Shown here: piece after piece, positions 26,944-36,280 of the stretch
How positions within the stretch are numbered: the stretch's first letter is position 1
Layout of the letters: every line of letters begins with the position of its first letter
From: Viridibacillus sp050279675
Lineage (GTDB): Bacteria; Bacillota; Bacilli; Bacillales_A; Planococcaceae
Length of the DNA stretch: 64,000 bases
Direction of reading: 5' to 3'
Assembly: GCF_050279675.1 (NCBI RefSeq)
Contig: NZ_JBNNUK010000008.1
Coordinates: 96,827-160,826, forward strand
Translations under genes and position numbers: made by a program
Notes under the pieces: generated by a model
Told to the model about the DNA's origin: nothing
What the model saw: only the letters and a program-made list of their open reading frames with translations
Databases searched by the model: none

Positions 26944-27117
26944 ATGTCTGGTAAAAAAACAGTTATTGCATTAGTTACTGTCGTAATATTTGCAGTTATA
27001 TTGATTGTCCTTTCAATTCAACTATTTTATAAGAATCATTCTAAGCATGGTTCCAAAGCATATTCATTGACTCCTAGTACTGTTCAATCTATAATTATCT
27101 CGAATTCAAGATATTGA
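26944..27117 (+). CDS. Small single-pass membrane protein
   Basis: A 57-residue open frame beginning MSGKKTVIALV, with one hydrophobic helix (residues 6-28) and a basic Ser/His/Lys-rich tail outside it. The ATG at 26944 is preceded by AAAGGAAGTAGGT. It lies in the same frame as the last piece of the upstream acetyltransferase remnant, so it could instead be an extension of that dead gene. It sits 28 bases before the hydrolase start. No function can be given. Confidence 0.4.
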   Translation: MSGKKTVIALVTVVIFAVILIVLSIQLFYKNHSKHGSKAYSLTPSTVQSIIISNSRY

Positions 27118-27145
27118 TTGTAGAATATAGATAGGGGGATTCTCC

Positions 27146-27751
27146 GTGCAACATATTTTCATTAAAGGTACTGATGATAGTAAGCCAACATTGTTGTTGC
27201 TACATGGCACTGGTGGGAATGAACATGATTTAATCTCTTTAGCAAAAGAGATTGATCCAACAGCTTCTCTTTTAGGTGTACGAGGAAATGTTGTAGAGAA
27301 TGGCATGCCGCGCTTTTTCAGACGTTTAGCAGAAGGCGTTTTTGATATGGCTGATTTAGAGGTCCGTACAAAGGAATTGGCTGAATTTATCGACGGAGCA
27401 GCGGTGCGATATAGCTTCAATCGGGAGAATGTTGTAGCAATTGGCTATTCGAACGGGGCAAATATTGCAGGTAGTCTGTTATTCCGAAATGGGGCAATCG
27501 TGAAAGGTGCTATTTTGCATCATCCAATGGTTCCAAGAAGAGATATTGAAGTGCCAGTATTACCACAGTTACCAATTTGGATTGGTGCTGGTAAAAATGA
27601 TTATATGTGCCCTCCTCAAGAATCTAAAGATTTAGAAGGATTGCTAACAGCAGCAGGGGCAGAAGTAGAGGTATATTGGAGCGATTATGGTCATCAGTTA
27701 ACACATGATGAATTAAAAGCGGCAAAAGCTTGGTATGCAAATCACTTTTAA
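27146..27751 (+). CDS. Alpha/beta hydrolase, carboxylesterase type (MhqD-like)
   Basis: A 201-residue serine hydrolase. The nucleophile elbow GYSNG (Ser at about residue 100), the oxyanion block LLLHGTGGNEHD, an acid in GAGKNDYMCPP and the histidine in DYGHQLT complete the triad. It resembles B. subtilis MhqD and other carboxylesterase/phospholipase proteins, where the group is linked to quinone and electrophile stress. No MhqR operator was recognised here. The GTG start at 27146 follows GATAGGGGGA. It ends at a terminator shared with the converging MMPL gene. Confidence 0.82.
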   Translation: MQHIFIKGTDDSKPTLLLLHGTGGNEHDLISLAKEIDPTASLLGVRGNVVENGMPRFFRRLAEGVFDMADLEVRTKELAEFIDGAAVRYSFNRENVVAIGYSNGANIAGSLLFRNGAIVKGAILHHPMVPRRDIEVPVLPQLPIWIGAGKNDYMCPPQESKDLEGLLTAAGAEVEVYWSDYGHQLTHDELKAAKAWYANHF

Positions 27752-27759
27752 TAAATATG

Positions 27760-27801
27760 AAAAGAGGCAACCTGATTATTAACAGGTTGCCTCTTTTTTA
27801 T
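27760..27801. terminator. Bidirectional terminator
   Basis: Arms AAAGAGGCAACCTG / CAGGTTGCCTCTTT with flanking A and T runs, between the converging hydrolase and MMPL genes. Confidence 0.88.
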
Positions 27802-29915
27802 TTGCGATATTTCTTTTGAAACGGCATCCACCAGTTCCAGTCACCTAATAATTTCATCAGACTTGGTACGAGCATTAGACGTATAATTGTCGCATCAATA
27901 GCGATGGCAATGGCAATGCCGACACCTATTTGCTTCACAGGCATTACATCTGTGAAGGCAAATGCACCTGTAATAACAATCATAATTAATGCAGCAGATG
28001 TAATGATTTTACTTGTAGAAGTAAGTCCATCAATCGTAGCACGCGTATTACTCGCGCCTTTTTCATATTCTTCTTGAATTCTTGAAATCAGGAATACTTC
28101 ATAGTCCATACTTAAGCCGAATACCAGGCAAAATGTAATAACCGGTATGATTAAAACAATTGTCCCTTCCTCTATGCCGAAATTTCCGTATTGGAATATA
28201 TATACAAGGATTCCGAAAGCTGATGATAAGCCAATAATATTCATTAAAATAGCCTTTATAGGAATTAACACAGAACGGAATGCAAGCATTAGAATAAAGA
28301 ATGTTGAAACAATAATAATGGATAAGGCTATAACGATTTTATTTGAAATTTCATCGAAAATTTCTTGATTAAATTTCGCTTCTCCACCAAGTTTAAAGTT
28401 CATGTTTAAATCTTTATTCGACCACTTTCTCACCCAATCTTGTGCCTTTGTAGAAGCTCCTTTAGCATCTAATGTAATGGGGATAAATAATTGATTATCA
28501 TGTATAAATGTTTCTTTTAAGGGTTTTAGTTGCTCGCTAGCAGAAAGGTTTTTCATACTTTGCTGCCAGTCCTCTACGCGATTGATTTTAGATTCAGTGA
28601 AAATGGTCTTCACATCGAGGACTAAGGCATCTTTCTGTAATGCTTTTTGTAGCTCTAGGATGTCATTTAAACCAGCTTTGGAATCCCATCCATCTTCACG
28701 TTCTGCTAATAAATAAACTGTAGAGTTTTTGCCTAAATCAAATTCTTTTTGTAGTTTCTCAAAAGAAGTACGAGAATCGTATGAAGTTGGTAAAGCATCC
28801 ATTTGTGGAATGGTTAGTTTCATATCCTTCACGGGGACAATACCTATTCCTAAGATAATCAAGGAAATAATAGCGATTGTCACGGGACGTTTCATGACTA
28901 GTGTTGCAAAACTACGCCAACGCGATACACTATTTGGTTTCACTCGAATAATCGTCCATTTATTTAAGTGATCACCTAGTAACAATATGCTTGCGGGTAA
29001 CAAAGTTAATGAAGCAACAACTGCTAGGAAAACTGCAATCGTACCACCGAGTGCGATATTATGGAATATTTCTACTTGGATAACAATCATCGCACCGAGG
29101 CCAATCATGACACAAAATGCAGAAAAGATAATCGAGCGACCGGCAGTTTGAATAGTTGTTTGCACAGCTTGTTGAATGGTAGAGTGTAATCTTTCCTCAC
29201 GATAACGATTGATAAATAACAAAGCGAAATCTATACTGAGTGCGAGTCCAAGCATAGGAATAATATTCATAATGAAGATGGATAAATTAAACTGTCCACT
29301 CAACATAGATAGTATGCCAAACGCAGATATGACGGTAATGATACCAATTACAATTGGTAGGAGTGAAGCAACAACACTACCAAATGCTAGTAATAACACA
29401 AGTAATGCAATGGGTAAACCAATTGCTTCTGCATTAGCTAAGTCCTTTTGACTGGCTGTATTAAGATCAGAAGAAATCACCGATCCACCTGTTATAGTAA
29501 CTCCTTGTTTATTGTTTATTTTATCTCGAATTTTCGGGACTACAATTGACATATCCTCAATGGTATTATCGAAATTTAAAATAGCATAGGAGATATTTTT
29601 TTTATGAAGTTCCGAGTTCTGTAAAGGAGATTGAATAGAATCGATTTCCTCTACCTCTTCGATTTTCTGTAATGTCGCTTTAATATCGTCGTCTTTGACT
29701 TTATCAAATACGACAAATATAGTTTCAGCAGGTAGTCCAAATTCTGCTGTTAGTTCGTTCATAACCGCTTGATGATCGCCATTAACTTTAAAACCATCGC
29801 CTTTCAATTGACCAGGTAACTGAATAGCGAAGTATGCAAAGATAATGAACAATGCACACCAAATCGTTGCGATTATTTTATAATATTTTGTTATAAATCG
29901 AGATAAGCCTTGCAA
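27798..29915 (-). CDS. MMPL family transporter (YdfJ-like)
   Basis: A 705-residue MMPL/RND-like membrane protein with twelve predicted helices in two halves. The family motifs are ALSIDFALLFINRYRE (about residue 228) and GLSMDYEVFLISRIQEE (about 601), whose Asp-Tyr/Phe pairs carry the proton relay. Unlike the larger MMPL protein at the start of the window it has only short extracellular domains. The B. subtilis relative YdfJ is a membrane protein of unknown substrate. The TTG start at 29915 follows AGGTGG with a 9-base gap. It is monocistronic. Confidence 0.85.
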   Translation of the reverse strand: MQGLSRFITKYYKIIATIWCALFIIFAYFAIQLPGQLKGDGFKVNGDHQAVMNELTAEFGLPAETIFVVFDKVKDDDIKATLQKIEEVEEIDSIQSPLQNSELHKKNISYAILNFDNTIEDMSIVVPKIRDKINNKQGVTITGGSVISSDLNTASQKDLANAEAIGLPIALLVLLLAFGSVVASLLPIVIGIITVISAFGILSMLSGQFNLSIFIMNIIPMLGLALSIDFALLFINRYREERLHSTIQQAVQTTIQTAGRSIIFSAFCVMIGLGAMIVIQVEIFHNIALGGTIAVFLAVVASLTLLPASILLLGDHLNKWTIIRVKPNSVSRWRSFATLVMKRPVTIAIISLIILGIGIVPVKDMKLTIPQMDALPTSYDSRTSFEKLQKEFDLGKNSTVYLLAEREDGWDSKAGLNDILELQKALQKDALVLDVKTIFTESKINRVEDWQQSMKNLSASEQLKPLKETFIHDNQLFIPITLDAKGASTKAQDWVRKWSNKDLNMNFKLGGEAKFNQEIFDEISNKIVIALSIIIVSTFFILMLAFRSVLIPIKAILMNIIGLSSAFGILVYIFQYGNFGIEEGTIVLIIPVITFCLVFGLSMDYEVFLISRIQEEYEKGASNTRATIDGLTSTSKIITSAALIMIVITGAFAFTDVMPVKQIGVGIAIAIAIDATIIRLMLVPSLMKLLGDWNWWMPFQKKYRK

Positions 29916-30004
29916 ATGTATGTACCACCTTTCTTAAACAGCTCTATGGATTAGTGTAAAGCATACTGTCTAGCTTTGTCGTTAAACAGTCAAAATTTTT
30001 TACA

Positions 30005-30041
30005 TAAAAAAAGTTCCCATCCGATAGCGAATGGAAACCTA
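30005..30041 (-). terminator. Terminator downstream of pit
   Basis: On the minus strand, GTTTCCATTC / GATGGGAAC followed by seven T. Confidence 0.75.
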
Positions 30042-30053
30042 GTATGGTAATTA

Positions 30054-31052
30054 TTAAATAAATAAGTTGAGAACAAAAAAGATAGCTGCTCCCATTAATG
30101 CAGATGTTGGCAAAGTGATTATCCACGTAATAACAATTTTCCTTGCTACGCCCCATTTAACCCCTTTTACACGTTGAGCCGAACCAACCCCCATGATAGA
30201 AGTGGAGATAACATGTGTTGTACTTACAGGTAAGTGAAGCTGTGTAGCACCAAAAATAACAGCAGCAGAAGCTAAATCAGCAGCTGCTCCGTTAACAGGT
30301 CGGATTTTCATAATTTTACCGCCAACAGTTTTGATAATTTTATATCCACCAATGGATGTACCTAATCCCATTGCAGTTGCAGCTGCGATACGTACCCACA
30401 TTGGAATATCGTCACCAGTTTGTAATCCAGCAGCAATTAAAGCCATTGTGATAATACCCATTGATTTTTGAGCATCGTTTGTACCGTGTGTAAAAGATTG
30501 TATCGCAGCAGTGAAAATCTGTAGCCTGCGGAATCCTTTATTAGTACGGTATAAGTTTAAGTCTTTGAATAACACTTTGAAAATGGACATCATGATAAAA
30601 CCAGCAAAGAAAGCAATAAATGGTGAGTAGATTAATGCTTTAATAATTTTGATAAATCCTTCATAGTTTAAAACAGCAAAACCTGCAGCAGCAATTGCTG
30701 CACCAGCTAAGGAGCCGATTAGGGCATGCGATGAACTAGATGGAATGCCATAATACCAAGTTACTAAGTTCCAAATAATTGCGGATAGCAAAGCAGCTAA
30801 AATAATGACAACCCCGTTATCAAGTGAAAAAGGGTCAACGATATCTTTGGCCAATGCTTTTGCTACGCCTGTAAATGTGATTGCACCTATAAAGTTCATA
30901 GTTGCGGCCATTAAGACAGCTACACGAGGAGGTAATGCACGTGTAGAAACAGCAGTTGCGATGGCATTTGCAGTATCGTGAAAACCATTAATGAAGTCGA
31001 ATAATAATGCGAAAACTACAACAAGAATGGTTAAAAATAGAACAGTATCCAA
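30054..31052 (-). CDS. pit: Low-affinity inorganic phosphate transporter
   Basis: A 332-residue PiT-family permease that moves phosphate (as a metal complex) with protons or sodium. Both copies of the family signature are present: DFINGFHDTANAIAT near residue 20 and GTNDAQKSMGII near residue 195. About ten helices are predicted. It follows the DUF47 gene by 14 bases on the same strand, the usual ykaA-pit pairing. Start MDTVLFLT is at 31052, after AGGAGATG. No Pho box was seen. Confidence 0.93.
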   Translation of the reverse strand: MDTVLFLTILVVVFALLFDFINGFHDTANAIATAVSTRALPPRVAVLMAATMNFIGAITFTGVAKALAKDIVDPFSLDNGVVIILAALLSAIIWNLVTWYYGIPSSSSHALIGSLAGAAIAAAGFAVLNYEGFIKIIKALIYSPFIAFFAGFIMMSIFKVLFKDLNLYRTNKGFRRLQIFTAAIQSFTHGTNDAQKSMGIITMALIAAGLQTGDDIPMWVRIAAATAMGLGTSIGGYKIIKTVGGKIMKIRPVNGAAADLASAAVIFGATQLHLPVSTTHVISTSIMGVGSAQRVKGVKWGVARKIVITWIITLPTSALMGAAIFFVLNLFI

Positions 31053-31066
31053 TATATCTACATCTC

Positions 31067-31687
31067 CTAGGCGTTACGCATTATAATTGTATCCATTGTA
31101 TTTGCAACATCTTGGCAGTAATCAGCTACTTCTTCAAGTTGTTCATAAATATCTTTGAATTGAATTATGCGAATAGGATCTTTTTCATGTAAGAATAGTT
31201 GTTTAATTGATGTGCGAAGAACGTCATCACATTTGCGCTCATAGTCTTTAATGAGGATGGAATGATCACGCATATCGATCAGTTTTTTGTTTGTTAAATG
31301 TCCCATTGCTGCGACGATTTCATCTGTACTTTTTACGATGTATTTAAGGAAATCACGCATATAGTCGTCTACCTCTGTTAATGAGAACATTTCGAAGTGG
31401 GCGATACAGCCTTCAATGCCATCAAGAACATCATCCATACGTACAGCTAATTCCAAAATATCTTCACGTTCGATCGGTGTCATAAATGATTTGTTTAACA
31501 TGAAAATTAATTCATGAATTAATTTATCTCCATCGGTCTCATACTGTTTTAATGTTACGCTAAGCTCTTTTAAATCTGCGATGCTTGTAATTTTAAAATC
31601 ATCTGCATAATGTACAGCTTCATTAACTGTTTCTGCAATTTTCAATAGCGACGCAAAAAAAGGGTCTTGTTTTTTTGAGCTAAACAT
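31067..31687 (-). CDS. ykaA: DUF47/PhoU-like Pit accessory protein (YkaA-like)
   Basis: A 206-residue soluble, all-helical protein of the DUF47 family, related to PhoU. Such proteins are nearly always encoded beside Pit transporters and thought to modulate them. The acidic, metal-binding-type helices show as REDILELAVRMDDVLDGIE and RKCDDVLR. It is the first gene of the pair, with AGGAGG before ATG 31687. The divergent intergenic region to nfeD holds the nfeD promoter. Confidence 0.88.
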   Translation of the reverse strand: MFSSKKQDPFFASLLKIAETVNEAVHYADDFKITSIADLKELSVTLKQYETDGDKLIHELIFMLNKSFMTPIEREDILELAVRMDDVLDGIEGCIAHFEMFSLTEVDDYMRDFLKYIVKSTDEIVAAMGHLTNKKLIDMRDHSILIKDYERKCDDVLRTSIKQLFLHEKDPIRIIQFKDIYEQLEEVADYCQDVANTMDTIIMRNA

Positions 31688-31858
31688 GTGAATCCTCCTA
31701 GGTTGAATCTCAACTTATCAATCTCTTTTAACGCTACACAATCATATCAAAATGCAATAGGAATCCCCACATTATTTACATAATTTCGACTAAAATTTAC
31801 ATTCCCGTAACATTAGAAATAATTCAAAATAAAATGTGTAAAATATTTGAAAAAAAAC

Positions 31859-31885
31859 GAAACTTTCCTTCTACTTAACCGTATA
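31859..31885 (+). promoter_or_regulatory. SigW-type ECF promoter of nfeD-floT
   Basis: GAAAC at 31859-31863, 16 bases, CGTATA at 31880-31885, matching the SigW consensus TGAAAC-N16-CGTA. In B. subtilis the orthologous yuaFGI operon is SigW-controlled. This supports the call. Confidence 0.8.
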
Positions 31886-31919
31886 ACTTATTGTGAGGAA
31901 AATAACATAAGTATGAGAG

Positions 31920-32462
31920 GTGAGTCTAATAGAACTGTTTGGTATAGCAATCCAACAAGTGTATTTATATTCCCTAATAATTCTTGCAGTATGCATGGTC
32001 TTATTTTTATTTTTTGGAGATGTAATTGATGGTGTTGGAGAAGGTATTCCGTTTTTTAATCCAGCGGTTATTCTTTCTTTTCTAACATTCTTTGCAGCAA
32101 TTGGTTTCATCTTGGAAAGTTTAACGTCATTTTCTAGTATCATGATCATCGCAATTGCAACAATTATCTCTACCGTATTAAGTGTATTGCTCTATTTCTT
32201 TATCTTATTACCACTTAAATCAGCAGAAGTATCAATGGCATATACAGATGAGTCATTGGCAGGGCAAATTGGTAAGGTGATCGTACCTATTCCTGTTGAT
32301 GGGTTTGGTGAAGTTGTTATTGAAACTGTAAATGGTTTAATTTCAAAACGTGCTGTAGGTTATGATAATGAAGAAGTTGAGTATAACCAAAAAGTCCTTA
32401 TAGTAGAAGTAAAAGAAGGCACGGTGTATGTCAGAGCATATGAGCCGATGTTTTCAAAATAG
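31920..32462 (+). CDS. yuaF: NfeD-family membrane protein (YuaF-like)
   Basis: A protein of about 180 residues with three N-terminal helices (to about residue 92) and a C-terminal OB-fold NfeD domain (about 105-178, including GQIGKVIVPI and SKRAVGYDNEEV). It pairs with flotillin to organise ordered membrane domains. The start is uncertain. GTG 31920 sits almost on top of the only purine-rich run (GAGAGGTGAG), so a codon slightly downstream such as the CTG at 31935 may be used instead. The flotillin gene begins 18 bases after the stop. Confidence 0.85.
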   Translation: MSLIELFGIAIQQVYLYSLIILAVCMVLFLFFGDVIDGVGEGIPFFNPAVILSFLTFFAAIGFILESLTSFSSIMIIAIATIISTVLSVLLYFFILLPLKSAEVSMAYTDESLAGQIGKVIVPIPVDGFGEVVIETVNGLISKRAVGYDNEEVEYNQKVLIVEVKEGTVYVRAYEPMFSK

Positions 32463-32480
32463 ATTAAAGGGGGAAATGAA

Positions 32481-34046
32481 ATGGATTTTGGAAATATAGG
32501 GTTATTAGTCGTTATAGGAATTGTAGCTTTTGTGTTATTGGCGATTATTGGTGTTTATGTTACGAAATACCGAACAGCAGGTCCAGATGAGGCGCTAATC
32601 GTAACTGGTAGTTACTTAGGATCAAAAAATGTACATACAGACGAATCAGGAAATCGAATTAAAATTATCCGTGGTGGTGGTACATTCGTACTTCCTGTAT
32701 TCCAGCAAGCGGAACCATTAAGCTTATTATCAAGTAAACTAGAAGTCACAACACCTGAAGTATATACAGAGCAAGGTGTTCCAGTAATGGCGGATGGTAT
32801 TGCAATCATTAAAATCGGCGGTTCTATTTCTGAAATTGCGACAGCAGCAGAGCAGTTCTTAGGAAAACCTAAAGAAGAACGAGAGAATGAGGCGAAGGAA
32901 GTTTTAGAAGGCCATCTACGTTCGATCTTAGGTTCTATGACAGTTGAAGAAATATATAAAAATCGCGATAAATTCTCACAAGAAGTTCAACGTGTTGCAT
33001 CACAAGATTTAGCTAAAATGGGTTTAATCATTGTATCGTTTACAATCAAGGATGTACGTGATAAAAACGGTTACTTAGATTCATTAGGGAAGCCAAGAAT
33101 CGCACAAGTAAGACGTGACGCTGACATTGCAACAGCAGAGGCCGAAAAGGAAACACGTATTAAACGTGCTGAATCAGATAAAGAAGCGCAAAAAGCAGAG
33201 CTTGAACGTGCCACTGAAATTGCAGAAGCAGAAAAAGAAAACCAATTAAAAGTAGCTGAATTCCGCCGCGAGCAAGATGTCGCTAAAGCCCGTGCTGACC
33301 AAGCATATGAATTAGAATCAGCTAAAGCAAAACAAGAAGTAACAGAACAGGAAATGCAAGTTCGTATTATCGAGCGTCAAAAACAAATTGAATTAGAAGA
33401 AAAAGAGATTCTTCGTCGTGAGAAACAATACGATTCTGAAGTGAAGAAAAAAGCGGACGCGGATCGTTATGCAATAGAGCAAAATGCAGCAGCAGATAAA
33501 ATGAAACAATTAGCTCAAGCTGATGCGGAGAAATATAGCATCGAAGCAAGAGCGAAAGCTGATGCAGAAAAAGTACGTTTAGATGGTCTTGCAAAAGCTG
33601 ACTCAGAGCGCGCACAAGGTGAAGCAGAAGCAGATATTATCCGCCTTAAAGGTCTTGCAGAAGCAGAAGCGAAACGTAAAATTGCCGAAGCATTCGAGCA
33701 ATACGGCCAAGCAGCTGTGCTCGATATGGTTATCCACATGATGCCTGAGTATGCGAAACAAGTTGCTAGCCCGCTTTCAAATATCGACAAAATAACAGTT
33801 GTTGATACAGGAAGTGGTGGTGAAGGTGGCAGTGGTGCTAACAAAGTCACTGCTTATGCAACCAACTTAATGTCTACTTTACAAGAATCTCTTAAAGAGA
33901 CATCAGGAATTGATATGAAAGAACTAATAGAAAACTACTCAGGCAAGGGTACCATTCGTCCAAGTATCGAAAGATTGGCAGATGAAGTTCAAGGTAAGTC
34001 AACTGCATCTACAACTGCAGTTTTAGAACCAAAAGAAGAAGCTTAA
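32481..34046 (+). CDS. floT: Flotillin (SPFH-domain membrane scaffold)
   Basis: A 521-residue flotillin. It has an N-terminal membrane hairpin (residues 5-28), an SPFH/PHB domain (about 30-200), and a long Ala/Glu-rich coiled coil (about 210-410, with repeated AEAEK and RAxxDK patterns). The C-terminal region has TGSGGEGGSGA. Flotillins oligomerise under the cytoplasmic membrane and affect fluidity, secretion and signalling. The ATG follows AAAGGGGG. It is co-transcribed with nfeD and followed by a terminator. The third gene of the B. subtilis operon (yuaI) is absent here. Confidence 0.93.
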   Translation: MDFGNIGLLVVIGIVAFVLLAIIGVYVTKYRTAGPDEALIVTGSYLGSKNVHTDESGNRIKIIRGGGTFVLPVFQQAEPLSLLSSKLEVTTPEVYTEQGVPVMADGIAIIKIGGSISEIATAAEQFLGKPKEERENEAKEVLEGHLRSILGSMTVEEIYKNRDKFSQEVQRVASQDLAKMGLIIVSFTIKDVRDKNGYLDSLGKPRIAQVRRDADIATAEAEKETRIKRAESDKEAQKAELERATEIAEAEKENQLKVAEFRREQDVAKARADQAYELESAKAKQEVTEQEMQVRIIERQKQIELEEKEILRREKQYDSEVKKKADADRYAIEQNAAADKMKQLAQADAEKYSIEARAKADAEKVRLDGLAKADSERAQGEAEADIIRLKGLAEAEAKRKIAEAFEQYGQAAVLDMVIHMMPEYAKQVASPLSNIDKITVVDTGSGGEGGSGANKVTAYATNLMSTLQESLKETSGIDMKELIENYSGKGTIRPSIERLADEVQGKSTASTTAVLEPKEEA

Positions 34047-34055
34047 ATGAAAGAG

Positions 34056-34083
34056 CTGGCTCATGAAAATGAGTCAGTTTTTT
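34056..34083 (+). terminator. Terminator after floT
   Basis: CTGGCTCAT / ATGAGTCAG hairpin with GAAA-type loop, then six T. Confidence 0.82.
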
Positions 34084-34219
34084 ATGTATAAAAAGATGAG
34101 GATCTGTTTAACAATATAGAAAAGCTTACTACCTACTGATAATGTAAATTATTTGTCATAAAAGTTTTGATACTTATTAAGGTACAATAGGGGAAAAGTG
34201 TATGAAGGAGTTATTAGTA

Positions 34220-34735
34220 ATGAAATTTAAATGGTTAACGTTATTACTAGCTGGTTCAATGTTATTGACTGCTTGCAGTAGTGGTGAGGACAAGGCAGAT
34301 GCGCCGGTAAAACAAGAACAACACAATGTAGAAGCAGGACATCAACACACTGTAGCCAATGGTGATATTCAAGAGACAACACCTTCAGCAGAAGTTCTAC
34401 CAAGCTTTTTAGATAAACAGTCTGAAGATTTGAAACTTGTTTATAAAGCAACAGGTCAAGCAACGGAAATTTTAAAATGGATACCTTGCTACTGCGGATG
34501 TGGAGAAAGTGCTGGCCATAAAAGTAATATGAACTGCTTTATTAAAGAAGTAAAAAAGGACGGTTCAATCGTTTGGGATGATCATGGGACACGCTGTGTA
34601 GCTTGTGTAGAAATAGCAATCCAATCAATTAAAATGGCGCAAGAGGGTAAGTCATTAAAAGAGATTCGCGATGTAATTGATGAAGCTTATAAAGAAGGTT
34701 ACGCTAAACCAACGCCAACACCAACACCAGCTTAA
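34220..34735 (+). CDS. PCYCGC-motif lipoprotein
   Basis: A 171-residue lipoprotein. The signal ends at the lipobox LLTAC (Cys at about residue 19). A His-rich linker (HNVEAGHQHTVANGD) follows, and then the conserved domain with PCYCGCGE near residue 90, NCFIKE, and RCVACVEIA. Seven cysteines including the lipidated one are present. The family is named for the PCYCGC sequence; its function is unproven, though the cysteines and histidines suggest metal or redox chemistry outside the membrane. A Pro/Thr repeat ends the protein. The ATG at 34220 follows GAAGGAG. Confidence 0.8.
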   Translation: MKFKWLTLLLAGSMLLTACSSGEDKADAPVKQEQHNVEAGHQHTVANGDIQETTPSAEVLPSFLDKQSEDLKLVYKATGQATEILKWIPCYCGCGESAGHKSNMNCFIKEVKKDGSIVWDDHGTRCVACVEIAIQSIKMAQEGKSLKEIRDVIDEAYKEGYAKPTPTPTPA

Positions 34736-34745
34736 TATAATTCTC

Positions 34746-34783
34746 AAACCTTGTACTAGCTTTTGCGTGCAGGGTTTTTTTAT
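34746..34783 (+). terminator. Terminator after the PCYCGC lipoprotein gene
   Basis: AAACCTTGTA / TGCAGGGTTT hairpin (G-U pairs) and a T run. Confidence 0.72.
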
Positions 34784-34880
34784 ATCTCTTATGCAAACAG
34801 CATTTAGGACATTTCAATAAGAAAGCGTTATCATAAATAATAGAAAGGTAATAAATTTCGTAGAAAAACAAGGGAGATGG

Positions 34881-36269
34881 ATGATTTTGGATTATCGTAT
34901 TGAACATGATTCTATGGGAGAGATAAAAGTACCATCAGCACATAAATGGGGAGCTCAAACACAGCGTAGTAAGGAGAATTTTAAAATTGGTACAGAACAA
35001 ATGCCAATTGAATTTATTTATGCGTATGCACTTCTAAAAAAAGCGGCAGCTACTGTCAGTGCTAAAATTGGTAATCTGTCACAAGTTAGGGCCAATGCCA
35101 TTGTACACGCAGCTGATGAGATTATGGCAGGTAAATGGGATGGAGAATTCCCGCTTGTCGTGTGGCAAACGGGTAGTGGTACGCAAACTAATATGAATGT
35201 CAATGAAGTGATCGCCCATCTTGGAAATGCATATTTGCAAAAACAAGGTAGTGATGAAAGACTGCACCCAAATGATGATGTTAACAAATCTCAAAGCTCT
35301 AACGACTCATTTCCGACAGCTATGCATATTGCAGCTATTACTGTTGTTACGAATGATTTACTACCAGCTCTACAAGAGATAAAAGAAACATTGCAGGCGA
35401 AAGCTGAGCAATTTAAAATGACGATTAAAATTGGCCGTACGCATTTGCAAGATGCAACACCTTTAACACTGGGTCAAGAGATAAGTGGATGGTTGCATAT
35501 GATTGAGAAATCAGAGCAAATGATTAAGCAAAGCAAAGAGCATTTACTAGAGCTTGCGATTGGAGGAACGGCAGTAGGGACGGGTATCAATGCACCTAGT
35601 GGATTCGGTGACAGAGTAGCTAAAGCTTTAGATGAAGAAACAGGACTCCATTTCATTTCATCTAAAAATAAATTTCATGCGCTCACTAGCCATGACCAAA
35701 TTGTTCATGTGCATGGTGCTTTAAAGGGCTTGGCAGCAGATATGATGAAAATTGCCAATGATGTTCGTTGGCTTGCAAGTGGTCCTCGAAGTGGTATTGG
35801 CGAAATTACCATTCCTGAAAATGAACCGGGTAGCTCTATTATGCCTGGTAAAGTAAACCCAACACAATGTGAAGCCGTTACGATGGTGGCAACTCAAGTT
35901 ATGGGCAATGATGTGACGATTGGTATTGCAGCTAGCCAAGGGAATTTTGAACTCAATGTATTTAAGCCTGTTATTCTATACAACTTCATGCAATCTGTCA
36001 GTTTGTTAAGCGATGTTATCCGAAGCTTTAACGAACACTGTTTAGTAGGCATTGAGGCAAATGAAGAAAAACTAGACCATTTTGTGAAAAATTCACTTAT
36101 GTTAGTGACGGCACTTAATCCACATATTGGTTATGAAAATGCAGCAAAAATAGCGAAGCATGCACATAAAAATGACCTAACATTAAAAGAAGCAGCTCTT
36201 GAAACAGGATTATTAACTGAAGCTCAATTTGATGAAATAGTAGACCCAGTGAAAATGATTAAATTTTAA
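34881..36269 (+). CDS. fumC: Class II fumarate hydratase
   Basis: A 462-residue fumarase (CitG/FumC) that hydrates fumarate to malate in the TCA cycle. The superfamily signature GSSIMPGKVNP is at about residue 317, and WQTGSGTQTNMNVNE, NDDVNKSQSSND and GRTHLQDATP form the rest of the active site of the tetramer. The start is either ATG 34881 or TTG 34887; both lie within reach of AAGGGAGATGG, and the TTG gives the MDYRIE-type N-terminus seen in homologues. It is monocistronic. Confidence 0.95.
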   Translation: MILDYRIEHDSMGEIKVPSAHKWGAQTQRSKENFKIGTEQMPIEFIYAYALLKKAAATVSAKIGNLSQVRANAIVHAADEIMAGKWDGEFPLVVWQTGSGTQTNMNVNEVIAHLGNAYLQKQGSDERLHPNDDVNKSQSSNDSFPTAMHIAAITVVTNDLLPALQEIKETLQAKAEQFKMTIKIGRTHLQDATPLTLGQEISGWLHMIEKSEQMIKQSKEHLLELAIGGTAVGTGINAPSGFGDRVAKALDEETGLHFISSKNKFHALTSHDQIVHVHGALKGLAADMMKIANDVRWLASGPRSGIGEITIPENEPGSSIMPGKVNPTQCEAVTMVATQVMGNDVTIGIAASQGNFELNVFKPVILYNFMQSVSLLSDVIRSFNEHCLVGIEANEEKLDHFVKNSLMLVTALNPHIGYENAAKIAKHAHKNDLTLKEAALETGLLTEAQFDEIVDPVKMIKF

Positions 36270-36280
36270 ATTACAACATT

